Of a stretch of DNA of 54,082 nucleotides, positions 37,187-46,321 are shown one piece after another. Source of the DNA: Bacteroidota bacterium (GTDB lineage Bacteria > Bacteroidota > Bacteroidia > Chitinophagales > Chitinophagaceae); contig JAFDXD010000031.1 of assembly GCA_018268135.1 (NCBI GenBank), positions 1 through 54,082 on the forward strand, written 5' to 3'. The position numbers were made by a program, and so were the translations under genes. The notes beneath the pieces are model-generated. The model was given only the letters and a program-made list of their open reading frames with translations. It ran no database searches and was not told the origin of the DNA. The number at the start of each line of letters is the position of its first letter. Positions within the stretch are counted from its first letter, which is position 1.

Positions 37187-38236
37187 ATGAAATTATCTCA
37201 ATTCAGATTTGACCTGCCTCTAAACCTTATTGCCCAGCACCCCACTAAAAAGAGAGAAGAAAGCCGAATGATGGTGGTACATCGCCACACAGGGCAAATT
37301 GAAGACCGGCATTTTAAAGACATTATGGAGTATTTTGACGACAAAGACGTATTTGTAGTTAATAATACCAAAGTTTTTCCGGCACGTATGTATGGCCGTA
37401 AAGAAAAGACCGGTGCTAAAATTGAAGTGTTTTTATTGAGGGAATTAAACAAACCCAACAAACTTTGGGATGTAATAGTGGACCCTGCCCGAAAAATAAG
37501 GGTAGGCAACAAATTGTACTTTGGCGAAAGTGATGAATTGGTAGCTGAAGTAATTGATAATACTACCAGCAGGGGCCGCACCATTCGTTTTTTGTGGGAT
37601 GGTACCGATGATGAATTTAGGGCCATGCTCGATTTTTTGGGCGAAACTCCATTGCCTAAATACATAAAACGCAAACCCGAAGAAGAAGATAAAGAAAGAT
37701 ACCAAACTGTATATGCCAAACATGAAGGAGCAGTGGCAGCGCCAACAGCAGGGTTGCATTTTAGCAAAGAATTGATAAAAAGATTAGAAATACAGGGTGT
37801 ACGCTTTGCCGAAGTAACCCTGCATACCGGCTTAGGTACTTTTAGGCCAATAGAAGTAGAAGACCTTAGCAAACATAAAATGGATGCCGAATATTATAAG
37901 ATAGATGAAACCGCCTGTACAATTGTAAACAAAGCCAAAGAAAATGGTCATCGTATTTGCTCTATTGGCACTACTACCATGAGGGCAATGGAGACATCTT
38001 ATACTGCTCAAAAATTATTAAAACCTTCTGAAGGTTGGACCAACCATTTTATTCACCCGCCATACAATTTTAATATTGCAGACTCGCTGGTTACCAATTT
38101 TCATTTGCCTAAAACCAGCCTGCTAATTATGGCTTGTGCTTTTGCAGGGTACGATCTTATGATGGAAGCTTATAAAAAAGCCATTAAGGATAAATACCGC
38201 TTTTTTAGCTACGGCGATTCAATGTTGATTATATAA
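37187..38236 (+). CDS. queA: S-adenosylmethionine:tRNA ribosyltransferase-isomerase QueA
   Basis: Converts preQ1 at tRNA position 34 to epoxyqueuosine using the ribosyl group of SAM. The 349-residue protein has the family N-terminus ([26 protein letters not shown]), the conserved PTAGLHFS and [23 protein letters not shown] region (about 185-225) and the [10 protein letters not shown] and [15 protein letters not shown] motifs. It is a single gene closed by a strong terminator. Partner queuosine genes are not in the window. Confidence 0.96.
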   Translation: MKLSQFRFDLPLNLIAQHPTKKREESRMMVVHRHTGQIEDRHFKDIMEYFDDKDVFVVNNTKVFPARMYGRKEKTGAKIEVFLLRELNKPNKLWDVIVDPARKIRVGNKLYFGESDELVAEVIDNTTSRGRTIRFLWDGTDDEFRAMLDFLGETPLPKYIKRKPEEEDKERYQTVYAKHEGAVAAPTAGLHFSKELIKRLEIQGVRFAEVTLHTGLGTFRPIEVEDLSKHKMDAEYYKIDETACTIVNKAKENGHRICSIGTTTMRAMETSYTAQKLLKPSEGWTNHFIHPPYNFNIADSLVTNFHLPKTSLLIMACAFAGYDLMMEAYKKAIKDKYRFFSYGDSMLII

Positions 38237-38259
38237 CCAACCTTAAATAATTTTTATTC

Positions 38260-38286
38260 AAGCTCCTTTTACCGGGAGCTTTTTTT
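38260..38286 (+). terminator. Rho-independent terminator of queA
   Basis: AAGCTCC (38260-38266) pairs with GGAGCTT (38275-38281), loop TTTTACCG, followed by a T run. It begins 24 nt after the queA stop and directly precedes the tandem leader repeat. Confidence 0.85.
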
Positions 38287-38340
38287 ATAAAAAAAAGGGC
38301 AGAGATAGATATCTTAGCCCGATTTATAATCCAATATCCT

Positions 38341-38373
38341 ATGAAAAACCAGAGCTTTGACTATGCCAATTAA
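38341..38373 (+). CDS. Candidate 10-residue micro-ORF, copy 1
   Basis: ATG to TAA encodes MKNQSFDYAN. The hairpin GGGC-a-GAGAT/ATCTT-a-GCCC with an AGAT loop lies 20 nt upstream. The ORF has the same start sequence and the same length as copy 2, which makes translation plausible. It could be a leader peptide, a regulatory uORF or the frozen start of a lost larger gene. No family is recognised. Confidence 0.4.
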   Translation: MKNQSFDYAN

Positions 38374-38544
38374 TTAAAGATTAATGCGTAACAGAATTTT
38401 TTTTTAAAGAAAGATTTTTAGAGAGTTTAATTAAAATGCTTTATAATCAGTATTTTAAATATAGCAAGGAGTTTTATACTTTTAAAATAGGGCAAAAAAA
38501 AGGGGCCAAAATAGAAATCTTAGCCCGTATTAATCCAATATCCT

Positions 38545-38577
38545 ATGAAAAACCAAAGTAATAACGTAAGCCTGTAA
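38545..38577 (+). CDS. Candidate 10-residue micro-ORF, copy 2
   Basis: ATG to TAA encodes MKNQSNNVSL. It shares the first five residues and the upstream 40 nt with copy 1, and its stop falls at exactly the same codon number although the last five codons differ. The hairpin upstream keeps its GGGC/GCCC outer stem while the inner stem has one mismatch. The next gene (Mpo1-like) starts 115 nt downstream. Confidence 0.4.
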   Translation: MKNQSNNVSL

Positions 38578-38692
38578 AATTTTATTGCGGAAAAAAAATA
38601 TATATAGTAAAATAAATTGCTTAAATAATATGTTTATACTGTAGAAATATTTCTAAAGAGAGTACTATCTTTAGAAGCAATTAATTTATTAT

Positions 38693-39157
38693 ATGAAATC
38701 TTTACAACAGTGGCTAAGCGAATACGGAGAAAGCCATCAGAATGAAACCAATAAACTTATTCATTGGATTTGTGTACCGTGCATACTTTTTTCGGTGTCG
38801 GGCCTGCTGTATGCCATTAAATTACCATTTTATTTTAGTGGGCACCATTTAAATCTTGGATTTATTGTAATAGGGCTTTTAATAGTATATTACTTTTTTT
38901 TATCCCGCTCGCTATGGGTAGGCTTAATGATATTTGAAATTGTAGGTTTAAGTATGTGCAACATCATTGAAATCACCAGGGTATTTCCTTTATGGATTTT
39001 CTGTTTGGTTATTTTTGTGCTTGCATGGATTGGCCAGTTTATAGGCCATAAAATAGAAGGGAAAAAGCCTTCATTTTTTAAAGACCTTCAATTTTTACTG
39101 ATAGGCCCCGCCTGGCTGATGAATTTTATTTATGAGAAATTAGAAATTAAAGTTTGA
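38693..39157 (+). CDS. Mpo1-like (DUF962) membrane protein
   Basis: A 154-residue membrane protein of the DUF962/Mpo1 family. The N-terminal signature SEYGESHQNETNKLIHWICVP (about 9-29) contains the conserved histidines (H15, H24) that ligand iron in the yeast enzyme, and further conserved residues occur in FIGHKIEGKKPSFFKDL (about 113-129). Four hydrophobic spans are visible. Yeast Mpo1 is an iron-dependent dioxygenase in 2-hydroxy fatty-acid alpha-oxidation; the same reaction on lipids here is inference. Its stop abuts the convergent EamA transporter gene. Confidence 0.9.
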   Translation: MKSLQQWLSEYGESHQNETNKLIHWICVPCILFSVSGLLYAIKLPFYFSGHHLNLGFIVIGLLIVYYFFLSRSLWVGLMIFEIVGLSMCNIIEITRVFPLWIFCLVIFVLAWIGQFIGHKIEGKKPSFFKDLQFLLIGPAWLMNFIYEKLEIKV

Positions 39158-40048
39158 TTAGCCCACGGCAGTAATAGGTTTCTTAGCCTGATGCATTACC
39201 CTTAGCATTTGCAGCCCAACGGCTATAATAATTAGCCCCAAACCAATATAAAACTGAGAGTGCAGCATTTTATTTTCATCAAAAAAAATAAAGGCCATTA
39301 TAATTCCATATACTGGCTCTAAATTATAGGTAAGGTTTGCAGTAAATGCAGATATCTTTTTTAATGCATTTAATTGCAGATCGAAACTAACTACCGTGCA
39401 TACCACTGCCAGTATTACTAACCAGGCCCAATCTGTGGTAGTAGGTAAATAATAGGCCGCTTTGAACTGCAATAAATAAAAAGGCACCAAAAGGGTTAAC
39501 AATACTAACCCGCTACCCAACTCGTACAGGGTAAGTATTTTTGGAGAAAAACGCTGCAATAATTGCTTATTAAAAATGGGAAATAAAGCGCTTCCCATGG
39601 CTGCAATGATGCCAAACAGTATGCCCTGCTTGTACTGGGGATGAAAATCGAAAATGATATAAATACCCGAAATGGCGAGCAGGCCCAATAGCAGCTCTGC
39701 AAAAATTATTTTTTGTCGAAGGATGGCAGGCTCAAACAGTGCGGTAAAAAAACCGGTAGCCGAAAAGCATACCAGGGCTACAGATACATTTGAATATTTT
39801 ACACTGCCATAAAAACTAACCCAATGAATGGCAATAACCAACCCTACTCCTGCTATCTTAAAAAAATCTTTAGTTGCAATGGGCTTCAATTGTTTTTTAA
39901 AAAACATGATTGCACCTAATACTATCACGGTAATAAATAAACGATACCATACCAGCAGGCCTTCATTTAACTGTATCAACTTACCAAGTATGGCAGTAAA
40001 CCCTGCAAAGAAAACGGCAATATGCAATTGTATAAATGCTTTACGCAT
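39158..40048 (-). CDS. EamA / DMT-family transporter
   Basis: Inner-membrane drug/metabolite-type transporter of 296 residues with ten predicted spans arranged as two EamA repeats (about 5-135 and 150-285). Family features include WYRLFITVIVLGAIMF in the first repeat and FTANLTYNLEPVYGIIMAFIFFDE in the second. Substrates of this class (amino acids, nucleobases, other metabolites) cannot be predicted. It is monocistronic, ending one base from the convergent Mpo1-like gene. Confidence 0.92.
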   Translation of the reverse strand: MRKAFIQLHIAVFFAGFTAILGKLIQLNEGLLVWYRLFITVIVLGAIMFFKKQLKPIATKDFFKIAGVGLVIAIHWVSFYGSVKYSNVSVALVCFSATGFFTALFEPAILRQKIIFAELLLGLLAISGIYIIFDFHPQYKQGILFGIIAAMGSALFPIFNKQLLQRFSPKILTLYELGSGLVLLTLLVPFYLLQFKAAYYLPTTTDWAWLVILAVVCTVVSFDLQLNALKKISAFTANLTYNLEPVYGIIMAFIFFDENKMLHSQFYIGLGLIIIAVGLQMLRVMHQAKKPITAVG

Positions 40049-40139
40049 AAGGATGCAAAGATAATTGCACCCGGCATGATAAATAAAAAATTGAAAAATA
40101 AGAAAAAACTACCGTTACTAAATGATGCTATAAAAAACA

Positions 40140-40244
40140 GGAGCCGGGCTAATAGCCCCGATAGAAATGAAAAGCCCCAGCCGCAGGCGGGGCTTGTAAT
40201 GTATAGCGGGACCAATGTTGAATATTGCTGTAATGCCCGGCTCC
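40140..40244 (+). ncRNA. Structured RNA candidate, Flavo-1-like
   Basis: A 105-nt element with nested stems. The outer stem is GGAGCCGGGC (40140-40149) with GCCCGGCTCC (40235-40244), 10 bp perfect. Inside it CCCCG pairs with CGGG (40157-40160 region with 40207-40210). The inner hairpin is AAGCCCC/GGGGCTT (40172-40193). The internal-loop sequences GATAG and ATAGCGGGA resemble the Flavo-1 RNA motif described in Bacteroidota, which I recall rather than searched. A T run follows the outer stem. It lies between the divergent EamA and DUF2723 genes; the strand is chosen from the T run and motif orientation. Confidence 0.55.
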
Positions 40245-40320
40245 TTTTAAAAAAAAAGAAGGTGCTTGCAAAATAATTCTAAAAAAGGTTACAATATGGC
40301 TTCTCAAGTGTAAACATGAT

Positions 40321-40328
40321 TATATTTG
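40321..40328 (+). promoter_or_regulatory. Predicted promoter -7 box for the DUF2723 gene
   Basis: TATATTTG matches TAnnTTTG. It overlaps a possible upstream TTG start (40326), which argues that the downstream ATG at 40356 is the true start. Confidence 0.55.
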
Positions 40329-40355
40329 CCACACTTAAAAAAAACAACCACACTA

Positions 40356-43300
40356 ATGAGTTTTAAACGCATCAACAACATTACAGGCTGGATAGTATGT
40401 ATCATTGCCTGCTCTGTGTATCTTATGACAATGGAAGCTACCGGCAGTTTTTGGGATTGCGGCGAATTTGCCTCCAGTGCTTTTAAATTACAAATACCAC
40501 ACTCGCCGGGCGCCCCGTTTTTTGTGCTGCTTGGCAGGCTATTTATGGTGCCATTTGATGGCGCACATGCTGCCACCGGCCTTAATACTATGAGTGCCCT
40601 TGCAAGTGGCTTCACCATTTTATTTTTATTTTGGACCATTACACATTTTGCTAAAAAAATAATTGAAAAACAAGGCGAAGAATTATCTTCTGAAAAAATT
40701 ATTGGCATCATGGCTGCTGGCGTAGTGGGCGCATTGGCTTATACTTTTTCTGATACATTTTGGTACAGTGCCGTTGAGAGTGAAGTGTATGCATTGGCTT
40801 CAATGTTTACCGGCTTACTTTTTTGGTGCATAATAAAATGGGAAAACGATGTAACTGCTGAGCAGGAAGCCGGAATTACAGGCCATTTTACCAAGGCCGA
40901 CAGGTGGATTATTCTTATCTTCTTTTTGATGGGGCTTAGTATTGGGGTGCATTTATTGAATCTTTTAACCATCCCGTCTATTGTAATGATTTATTATTTT
41001 AAAAGATACAAAGCCACTCCATGGAAAACATTTTTTGCATTTGTAATTAGTTGTGTAATAACCGGGCTTGCACAAAAAGCGCTGATACAATGGAGCGTGG
41101 GTGCAGCAGGAAGTTTTGATGTGTTTTTTGTAAACAACCTGGGGCTTCCTTTTTTTACCGGCTTTGGCTTTTTCTTTTTAATGCTGGTAGGCCTTATTTT
41201 TGGAGGCCTGTACATTGCCCATAAAAAAAGCTGGAACCTTGCCAAGCTTGGCTTATGGAGTTTCTTATTTATTATTTTAGGATGCTTTGGCTCTTACTTT
41301 ACTACCCTGGTACGCAGCAATAGCAATGTGGCTATTGATATGAATGAGGTAGATAACCCAATCAATTTAAAAAGCTATGTATCTCGTGATCAGTATGGCG
41401 ACTGGCCCATACTTTTTGGCCAGGATTTTACTGCCGATATAAAAAGAGATGATAACGGCAACCCCGATATGAAAAACCTGGGGACACTTTGGGTAAAAGG
41501 CAAAACAAAATATGATGATGGTGGGCTAAAACAAACTTACCAGTATGATGATCAGGATATTCATTTTTTCCCAAGAATGTGGGATGGCAGCAATGAACAG
41601 GGCCATGCAGATTATTATGCAAACTGGGCGGGTATTGGTAAAAACAAAGATGGCAGTTGGGAGCGTGCCCCTACTATGGCCGAAAACATTGGCTTTTTTA
41701 TGAGCTACCAGGTAAACTGGATGTATTGGCGCTACTTTATGTGGAATTTTTCGGGAAAACAAAATGACCTGCAGGGCGTAAATATTGGAAATGTAAGAGA
41801 TGGTAACTGGAAAACCGGCATTGGCTTTTTGGACAATATGAGGCTGGGCAATCAAAATAACCTGCCCGATAGCCTGAAAAATAATAAGGCCAATAATAGT
41901 TTATTTATGCTGCCCTTTATTTTGGGCTTGCTGGGATTATTTTATCATGTAAAAAAAGTTAAAGAAAATGCATTGGTGGTGGGTATTTTATTTTTATTTA
42001 CCGGGCTTGCCATTGAGTTTTATCTGAATATGGCCGGCAACCAGCCAAGAGAAAGAGATTATGCATTTGTAGGCTCTTTTTATGCCTTTGCAATATGGAT
42101 TGGCTTAGGAGTATTGTATGTAAAAGATTTAATGCAATCTGCTATTAAAAATCCAAAAATGGCCGGATATGCTGCCGGTGCAATATGCCTGCTTTTAGTA
42201 CCGGTAATAATGGCAAACCAGGAGTGGGACGACCACGACAGGAGCCATAAAGTATTGGCCCGTGACCTGGCTACCGATTATTTGGAAAGCTGTGCGCCCA
42301 ATGCCATACTAATTACCTTTGGCGATAATGATACTTACCCACTTTGGTATGCACAGGAAGTACAAGGCATAAGAACAGATGTAAGGGTAATAAATAGCAG
42401 CTTATTGGGTACCGGATGGTACATCAACCAGTTAAGAAATAAGGTAAACGAAAGTGATCCTATTGACCCGATATGGACTCCCGCACAAATAGAAGGAACA
42501 AAGAGAGATGCTATTTATTATAACCCGGCGCCTGGCGCAAACCCTAATCAATACATGGATTTATATACCATGATGAAGGACTATGCTGGCAGTGATGACC
42601 CCTCTAAAGTTCAACAATCGAGAAGCGGAGATGTATTAAACATGTTCCCTTCTAAAAAAGTAAGTGTGCCGGTAGATATTAATTTAGTAAGGCAAAATGG
42701 TACTGTAAATGCTACAGACAGTGTGGTAAGCGAAGTAGATTTTGAAATTCCTAAAACTTATCTGTATAAAAATGATGCAGCCATCCTCAATATTATAGCT
42801 GCAAATAAATGGAAAAGGCCTATTTACTTTACCTCGCCCTATGGCGATTTGGGCTTTCAGGATTACCTAAGGCAGGATGGGCTTACCTACAGACTGGTAC
42901 CGGTAAAAAATAAAACCGATGCAAATGATGTAAATAAAGATTGGGTGATGAATAAAATGATAAAAAACTTTGTATTTGGCAATGCAGATAAACCCGGGGT
43001 ATATTTTGATGAAGAAAATCGCAGGCATCTCAATAGTATTCGACTGGCTTATGCTCAGGCTGCCTCTAATTTAGATGATGCCGGCAGAACAGAGGATGCA
43101 AAAAAACTTTTGCACCGCTGCGATGATATGATGCTTGATCAAAACTTTTCGTATGGAATGGTAAGCCGTGGGCAGCAGCAAAATCAAATATCATTACAAT
43201 TTTTATACGCTGCTTACAAAGCCGGAGATACTACCCTGGCTAAAAAAGTAACTGCCAGCCTTAAAAAAGATATGGAACAGCAGGTGGCATACTACCAAAG

Positions 43301-43478
43301 CCTGGACGACAATAAAAGGGATTTGCTTTCTTTTGAAGAAGAGAGAAATATGAATTTGCTGAAAGCCCTTACTTCGCTTGAACAGCAATTTAAAAATCCA
43401 CAGCAACTTTTGGAAGACAAAGGAACCATCAATACCACACCGGTAACAAAATCGGCTGCTGACAGTAACAAAAAATAA
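40356..43478 (+). CDS. DUF2723 membrane protein (PMT-like glycosyltransferase fold)
   Basis: A large inner-membrane protein of about 1040 residues. The DUF2723 domain occupies the N-terminus and has the hallmark FWDCGEFASSAFKLQIPHSPGAP region (acidic pair after the first span), a layout shared with GT-C protein O-mannosyltransferases. About ten spans are seen in the first 330 residues and further ones around 520-640. A soluble C-terminal part of about 400 residues includes YLESCAPNAILITFGDNDTYPLWYAQEVQGIRTDVRVIN, well conserved in this Bacteroidota family. The ATG is chosen because the upstream TTG lies in the promoter. Protein or lipid glycosylation is likely but unproven. Confidence 0.88.
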   Translation: MSFKRINNITGWIVCIIACSVYLMTMEATGSFWDCGEFASSAFKLQIPHSPGAPFFVLLGRLFMVPFDGAHAATGLNTMSALASGFTILFLFWTITHFAKKIIEKQGEELSSEKIIGIMAAGVVGALAYTFSDTFWYSAVESEVYALASMFTGLLFWCIIKWENDVTAEQEAGITGHFTKADRWIILIFFLMGLSIGVHLLNLLTIPSIVMIYYFKRYKATPWKTFFAFVISCVITGLAQKALIQWSVGAAGSFDVFFVNNLGLPFFTGFGFFFLMLVGLIFGGLYIAHKKSWNLAKLGLWSFLFIILGCFGSYFTTLVRSNSNVAIDMNEVDNPINLKSYVSRDQYGDWPILFGQDFTADIKRDDNGNPDMKNLGTLWVKGKTKYDDGGLKQTYQYDDQDIHFFPRMWDGSNEQGHADYYANWAGIGKNKDGSWERAPTMAENIGFFMSYQVNWMYWRYFMWNFSGKQNDLQGVNIGNVRDGNWKTGIGFLDNMRLGNQNNLPDSLKNNKANNSLFMLPFILGLLGLFYHVKKVKENALVVGILFLFTGLAIEFYLNMAGNQPRERDYAFVGSFYAFAIWIGLGVLYVKDLMQSAIKNPKMAGYAAGAICLLLVPVIMANQEWDDHDRSHKVLARDLATDYLESCAPNAILITFGDNDTYPLWYAQEVQGIRTDVRVINSSLLGTGWYINQLRNKVNESDPIDPIWTPAQIEGTKRDAIYYNPAPGANPNQYMDLYTMMKDYAGSDDPSKVQQSRSGDVLNMFPSKKVSVPVDINLVRQNGTVNATDSVVSEVDFEIPKTYLYKNDAAILNIIAANKWKRPIYFTSPYGDLGFQDYLRQDGLTYRLVPVKNKTDANDVNKDWVMNKMIKNFVFGNADKPGVYFDEENRRHLNSIRLAYAQAASNLDDAGRTEDAKKLLHRCDDMMLDQNFSYGMVSRGQQQNQISLQFLYAAYKAGDTTLAKKVTASLKKDMEQQVAYYQSLDDNKRDLLSFEEERNMNLLKALTSLEQQFKNPQQLLEDKGTINTTPVTKSAADSNKK

Positions 43479-43497
43479 AAATACTTCATACTATTTT

Positions 43498-43534
43498 AAG
43501 AGCCTTGTAACTTTATTACAAGGCTCTTTTTATT
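43498..43534 (+). terminator. Strong Rho-independent terminator
   Basis: A 13-bp perfect stem (AAGAGCCTTGTAA, 43498-43510, with TTACAAGGCTCTT, 43516-43528), a 5-nt loop and a T-rich tail. It follows the DUF2723 stop by 19 nt. The symmetrical A/T flanks make it able to work in both directions. Confidence 0.9.
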
Positions 43535-43648
43535 TAACATAGCAGGCAATCAGCAGATAAAATTGTTACGTAAATTGTGTATAGATTAGCAGAACCGATC
43601 CCTCCTGTTTTTTGAGCGGCTCTCCTACTCTGCCTTTAAACAAACTAT

Positions 43649-44746
43649 ATGATTGGTTTTCATTTTTCAAAATACAATCCCAATGGCAATGCCCCCTCAA
43701 AGTTTGAGGAGTTGCTCAATTTATTTTTGCAATTACTTACCTATACCAATGGCGATTTTAACGAAGCCATGCAATGGATGAATGAACTGGATAAAGAATA
43801 TAAACTTACAAATGAGGAATATGGTATGGGCGATTTTTTGGAAGAATTAAAAGCCAAAGGATATATTGATGAGAATAAAATAAATGCCGAAATAAAAATA
43901 ACATCCAAAACCGAACAAAGTATCCGGAAAAAAAGCCTGGAAGAAATTTTTGGTAAAATAAAAAAAACAAAGCAGGGCAATCACAGCACATTTAAACCCG
44001 GTGGTGGCGATGAAATAAATCCTGAAACAAGGCCTTTTCAATTTGGCGATACCATGGAGCAAATAGATTTTACCAGCTCTATCAAAAACGCACAGGTAAG
44101 TCACGGTATTGATAGCTTTAGCTTGCAGGAAGACGACCTTGAAATAAGAGAAACAGATTATAAAGCACAAACCTCCACGGTATTGATGATAGACATTTCT
44201 CACTCAATGATTTTGTATGGCGAAGACAGGATAACCCCCGCAAAAAAAGTTGCCATGGCACTAAGTGAGCTAATACAAACCAAATACCCTAAAGACACTT
44301 TGGATATTGTGGTGTTTGGAAATGATGCCTGGACCATAGAAGTAAAAGACCTCCCTTATTTACAGGTAGGCCCCTACCATACCAACACAGTAGCCGGCTT
44401 GCAGTTGGCAATGGATTTATTGCGCCGCAGGCGCAACCCCAATAAGCAAATATTTATGATAACAGACGGCAAACCTACCTGCCTGAAAATAGGAGGGAAA
44501 TATTATAAAAATAGTTTTGGAATAGATAGGAAAATATTGACCCGATGTATGAATCTTGCAACGCAATGTAAAAAATTAAAAATACCAATTACTACATTCA
44601 TGATAGCCAGCGATCCCTATTTGCAAAGGTTTGTACAGGAGTTTACCGAAACTAATAATGGTAAAGCATTCTTTGCTTCATTAGATAAGTTGGGTGCATT
44701 TATTTTTAAAGATTTTGAAAGCGGAAAAAAGAAAACGGTATATTAA
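43649..44746 (+). CDS. VWA-domain protein of a MoxR-type AAA/VWA pair
   Basis: A 365-residue cytoplasmic protein with an N-terminal helical region (about 1-110) and a von Willebrand factor A domain (about 174-350). The MIDAS metal motif DISHS is at residues 182-186 (D182, S184, S186) and is complete. It lies 34 nt upstream of an AAA ATPase of the magnesium-chelatase type, the classic two-gene module in which the ATPase and VWA protein act together as a chaperone or metal-insertion machine. The client is unknown. Confidence 0.88.
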   Translation: MIGFHFSKYNPNGNAPSKFEELLNLFLQLLTYTNGDFNEAMQWMNELDKEYKLTNEEYGMGDFLEELKAKGYIDENKINAEIKITSKTEQSIRKKSLEEIFGKIKKTKQGNHSTFKPGGGDEINPETRPFQFGDTMEQIDFTSSIKNAQVSHGIDSFSLQEDDLEIRETDYKAQTSTVLMIDISHSMILYGEDRITPAKKVAMALSELIQTKYPKDTLDIVVFGNDAWTIEVKDLPYLQVGPYHTNTVAGLQLAMDLLRRRRNPNKQIFMITDGKPTCLKIGGKYYKNSFGIDRKILTRCMNLATQCKKLKIPITTFMIASDPYLQRFVQEFTETNNGKAFFASLDKLGAFIFKDFESGKKKTVY

Positions 44747-44780
44747 CTGACTTGGCAACTAAAAAAACAGGAAGAAAAAA

Positions 44781-46301
44781 ATGGATACAAGTAAAATAAA
44801 AACCCTGGGCGAACTTAAAAAGAGCGGGTATATTTCAAAATCTATAAAAGATGAAATAAGAGATAATTTAATTGAAAAAATAAGAAAAAAAGAAAGCCCT
44901 TTTCCCGGTATTATTGGCTATGAAGATACAGTAATACCCGATACTGAAAGAGCCTTGCTATCCCGCCATAATATATTGTACCTCGGGCTGCGTGGACAGG
45001 CAAAAACCAGGATGGCCAGGCAAATGACGGCTTTGCTGGATGAATATATTCCCATCATTGCAGGCAGTGAGATAAATGATGATCCTCTGTACCCGATTTC
45101 TCACTATGCCGTTAATCTTATAAAAGAGCAGGGAGATAATACCCCCATAGAATGGCTGCACAGAAGTGAAAGATATGCTGAAAAACTGGCAACGCCAGAT
45201 GTAAGCGTAGCAGACCTTATAGGCGATATAGACCCCATAAAAGCTGCTAATTTAAAATTGAGTTTTGCAGATGAAAGAGTGCTGCACTATGGCATTATAC
45301 CCCGTAGCAACCGTTGCATATTTGTAATAAATGAATTGCCCGACTTACAGGCAAGAATACAGGTATCGCTATTCAATATATTAGAAGAAGGTGATTTGCA
45401 AATAAGGGGTTTCAAACTTCGTTTATCCCTCAATGTTATGTTTGTGTTTACTGCTAATCCCGAAGATTATACCAACCGTGGCAGTATAGTTACCCCATTA
45501 AAAGACAGGATTGAAAGCCAGATATTAACCCATTACCCCCGCCTTTTAGAAAATGCTTTACTCATTACAGAGCAGGAAGCCAACATCAATAAAGTACAGC
45601 AGCAAAAAGTAGAGATAAGCGACCTGGTGAAAAGATTGATAGAGCAGGTAGCCTTTGAGGCAAGGGAAAGCGAACTGGTAGATAAAAAAAGCGGAGTAAG
45701 CGCAAGGCTTACCATTGCCGCTTACGAAAATGCCATAAGCGCTGCAGAAAGAAGGGCATTAATAAATAATGAAAAAACTACACAGGTTTGGCTGGCAGAC
45801 CTAAATGGCATTGTGCCCTCCATCACCGGAAAAATAGAACTGGTATATGAAGGCGAGCAGGAAGGCCCCCTGCAAGTGGCCTATAAACTTTTAGACAAAG
45901 CCATTCGTACTCAGTTTGTGCAATATTTTCCCAACCCTGACACTTTAAAAAAGCGCAAGGGCAAAGAGCCTGTTGAAAACCCCTATAAGGCCATTACCAA
46001 CTGGTTTGATGCCGGTAATACATTACCTATATTTTTAGAAACAAAAGATACAGATAAAATACAGTTACTCTACACCGTTAGTGGGCTGCATGCATTGGTG
46101 AAAAAATATTATCATACTGCCAACGAAAAAGAAACGGCTCTTTTAATGGAGCTTGTGTTACATGGCCTTGCTTCTTTTTCGCTCATCAGCAAAAAAATGA
46201 TAGATGGTAAAATAGAATTTAAAGACCTGATGGGTAGTATGCTAAACATGGATAGCAGGCATTTTTCCGAAGAAGATTTTAATGAAGAGGATTTTAATTA
46301 A
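44781..46301 (+). CDS. Magnesium chelatase/MoxR-type AAA+ ATPase
   Basis: A 506-residue AAA+ ATPase. The nucleotide loop is LGLRGQAKTRMAR (68-80), a Walker A variant with GQAKT, and Walker B is IFVINELPDL with glutamate. Its sensor region is VMFVFTANPEDYTNRGSIVTPLKDRIESQI. The protein resembles ChlI/BchI subunits and MoxR relatives; the C-terminal 150 residues are helical and end in an acidic tail (FSEEDFNEEDFN). It is the second gene of an operon with a VWA protein. No chlorophyll or cobalamin chelatase large subunit is present, so a chelatase role is unlikely. Confidence 0.88.
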   Translation: MDTSKIKTLGELKKSGYISKSIKDEIRDNLIEKIRKKESPFPGIIGYEDTVIPDTERALLSRHNILYLGLRGQAKTRMARQMTALLDEYIPIIAGSEINDDPLYPISHYAVNLIKEQGDNTPIEWLHRSERYAEKLATPDVSVADLIGDIDPIKAANLKLSFADERVLHYGIIPRSNRCIFVINELPDLQARIQVSLFNILEEGDLQIRGFKLRLSLNVMFVFTANPEDYTNRGSIVTPLKDRIESQILTHYPRLLENALLITEQEANINKVQQQKVEISDLVKRLIEQVAFEARESELVDKKSGVSARLTIAAYENAISAAERRALINNEKTTQVWLADLNGIVPSITGKIELVYEGEQEGPLQVAYKLLDKAIRTQFVQYFPNPDTLKKRKGKEPVENPYKAITNWFDAGNTLPIFLETKDTDKIQLLYTVSGLHALVKKYYHTANEKETALLMELVLHGLASFSLISKKMIDGKIEFKDLMGSMLNMDSRHFSEEDFNEEDFN

Positions 46302-46321
46302 CCCAACACAAAAATCTTTTC

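Larger units (their letters stand above)
38297..38577 (+). repeat. Two tandem conserved leader-plus-micro-ORF units
   Basis: Two units 204 nt apart share a 24-nt hairpin (GGGC...GCCC; 38297-38320 and 38503-38526), then a linker ending AATCCAATATCCT and a 10-codon ORF starting ATGAAAAACCA. Similarity ends within the micro-ORF, while the regions between and after are AT-rich and unrelated. The sharp boundary (hairpin to fifth codon) suggests a conserved functional leader rather than random duplication. It occupies the 456-bp gap between queA and the Mpo1-like gene, which has no other gene. Confidence 0.8.

Noticed and set aside
37198-37872. 224-codon ORF antisense to queA
   Set aside because: Mirror frame of a conserved coding gene; its composition follows queA codon structure and it has no recognisable domain.
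40326-40355. TTG-initiated N-terminal extension of the DUF2723 protein
   Set aside because: The TTG is part of the predicted -7 promoter box TATATTTG, so it is not transcribed.
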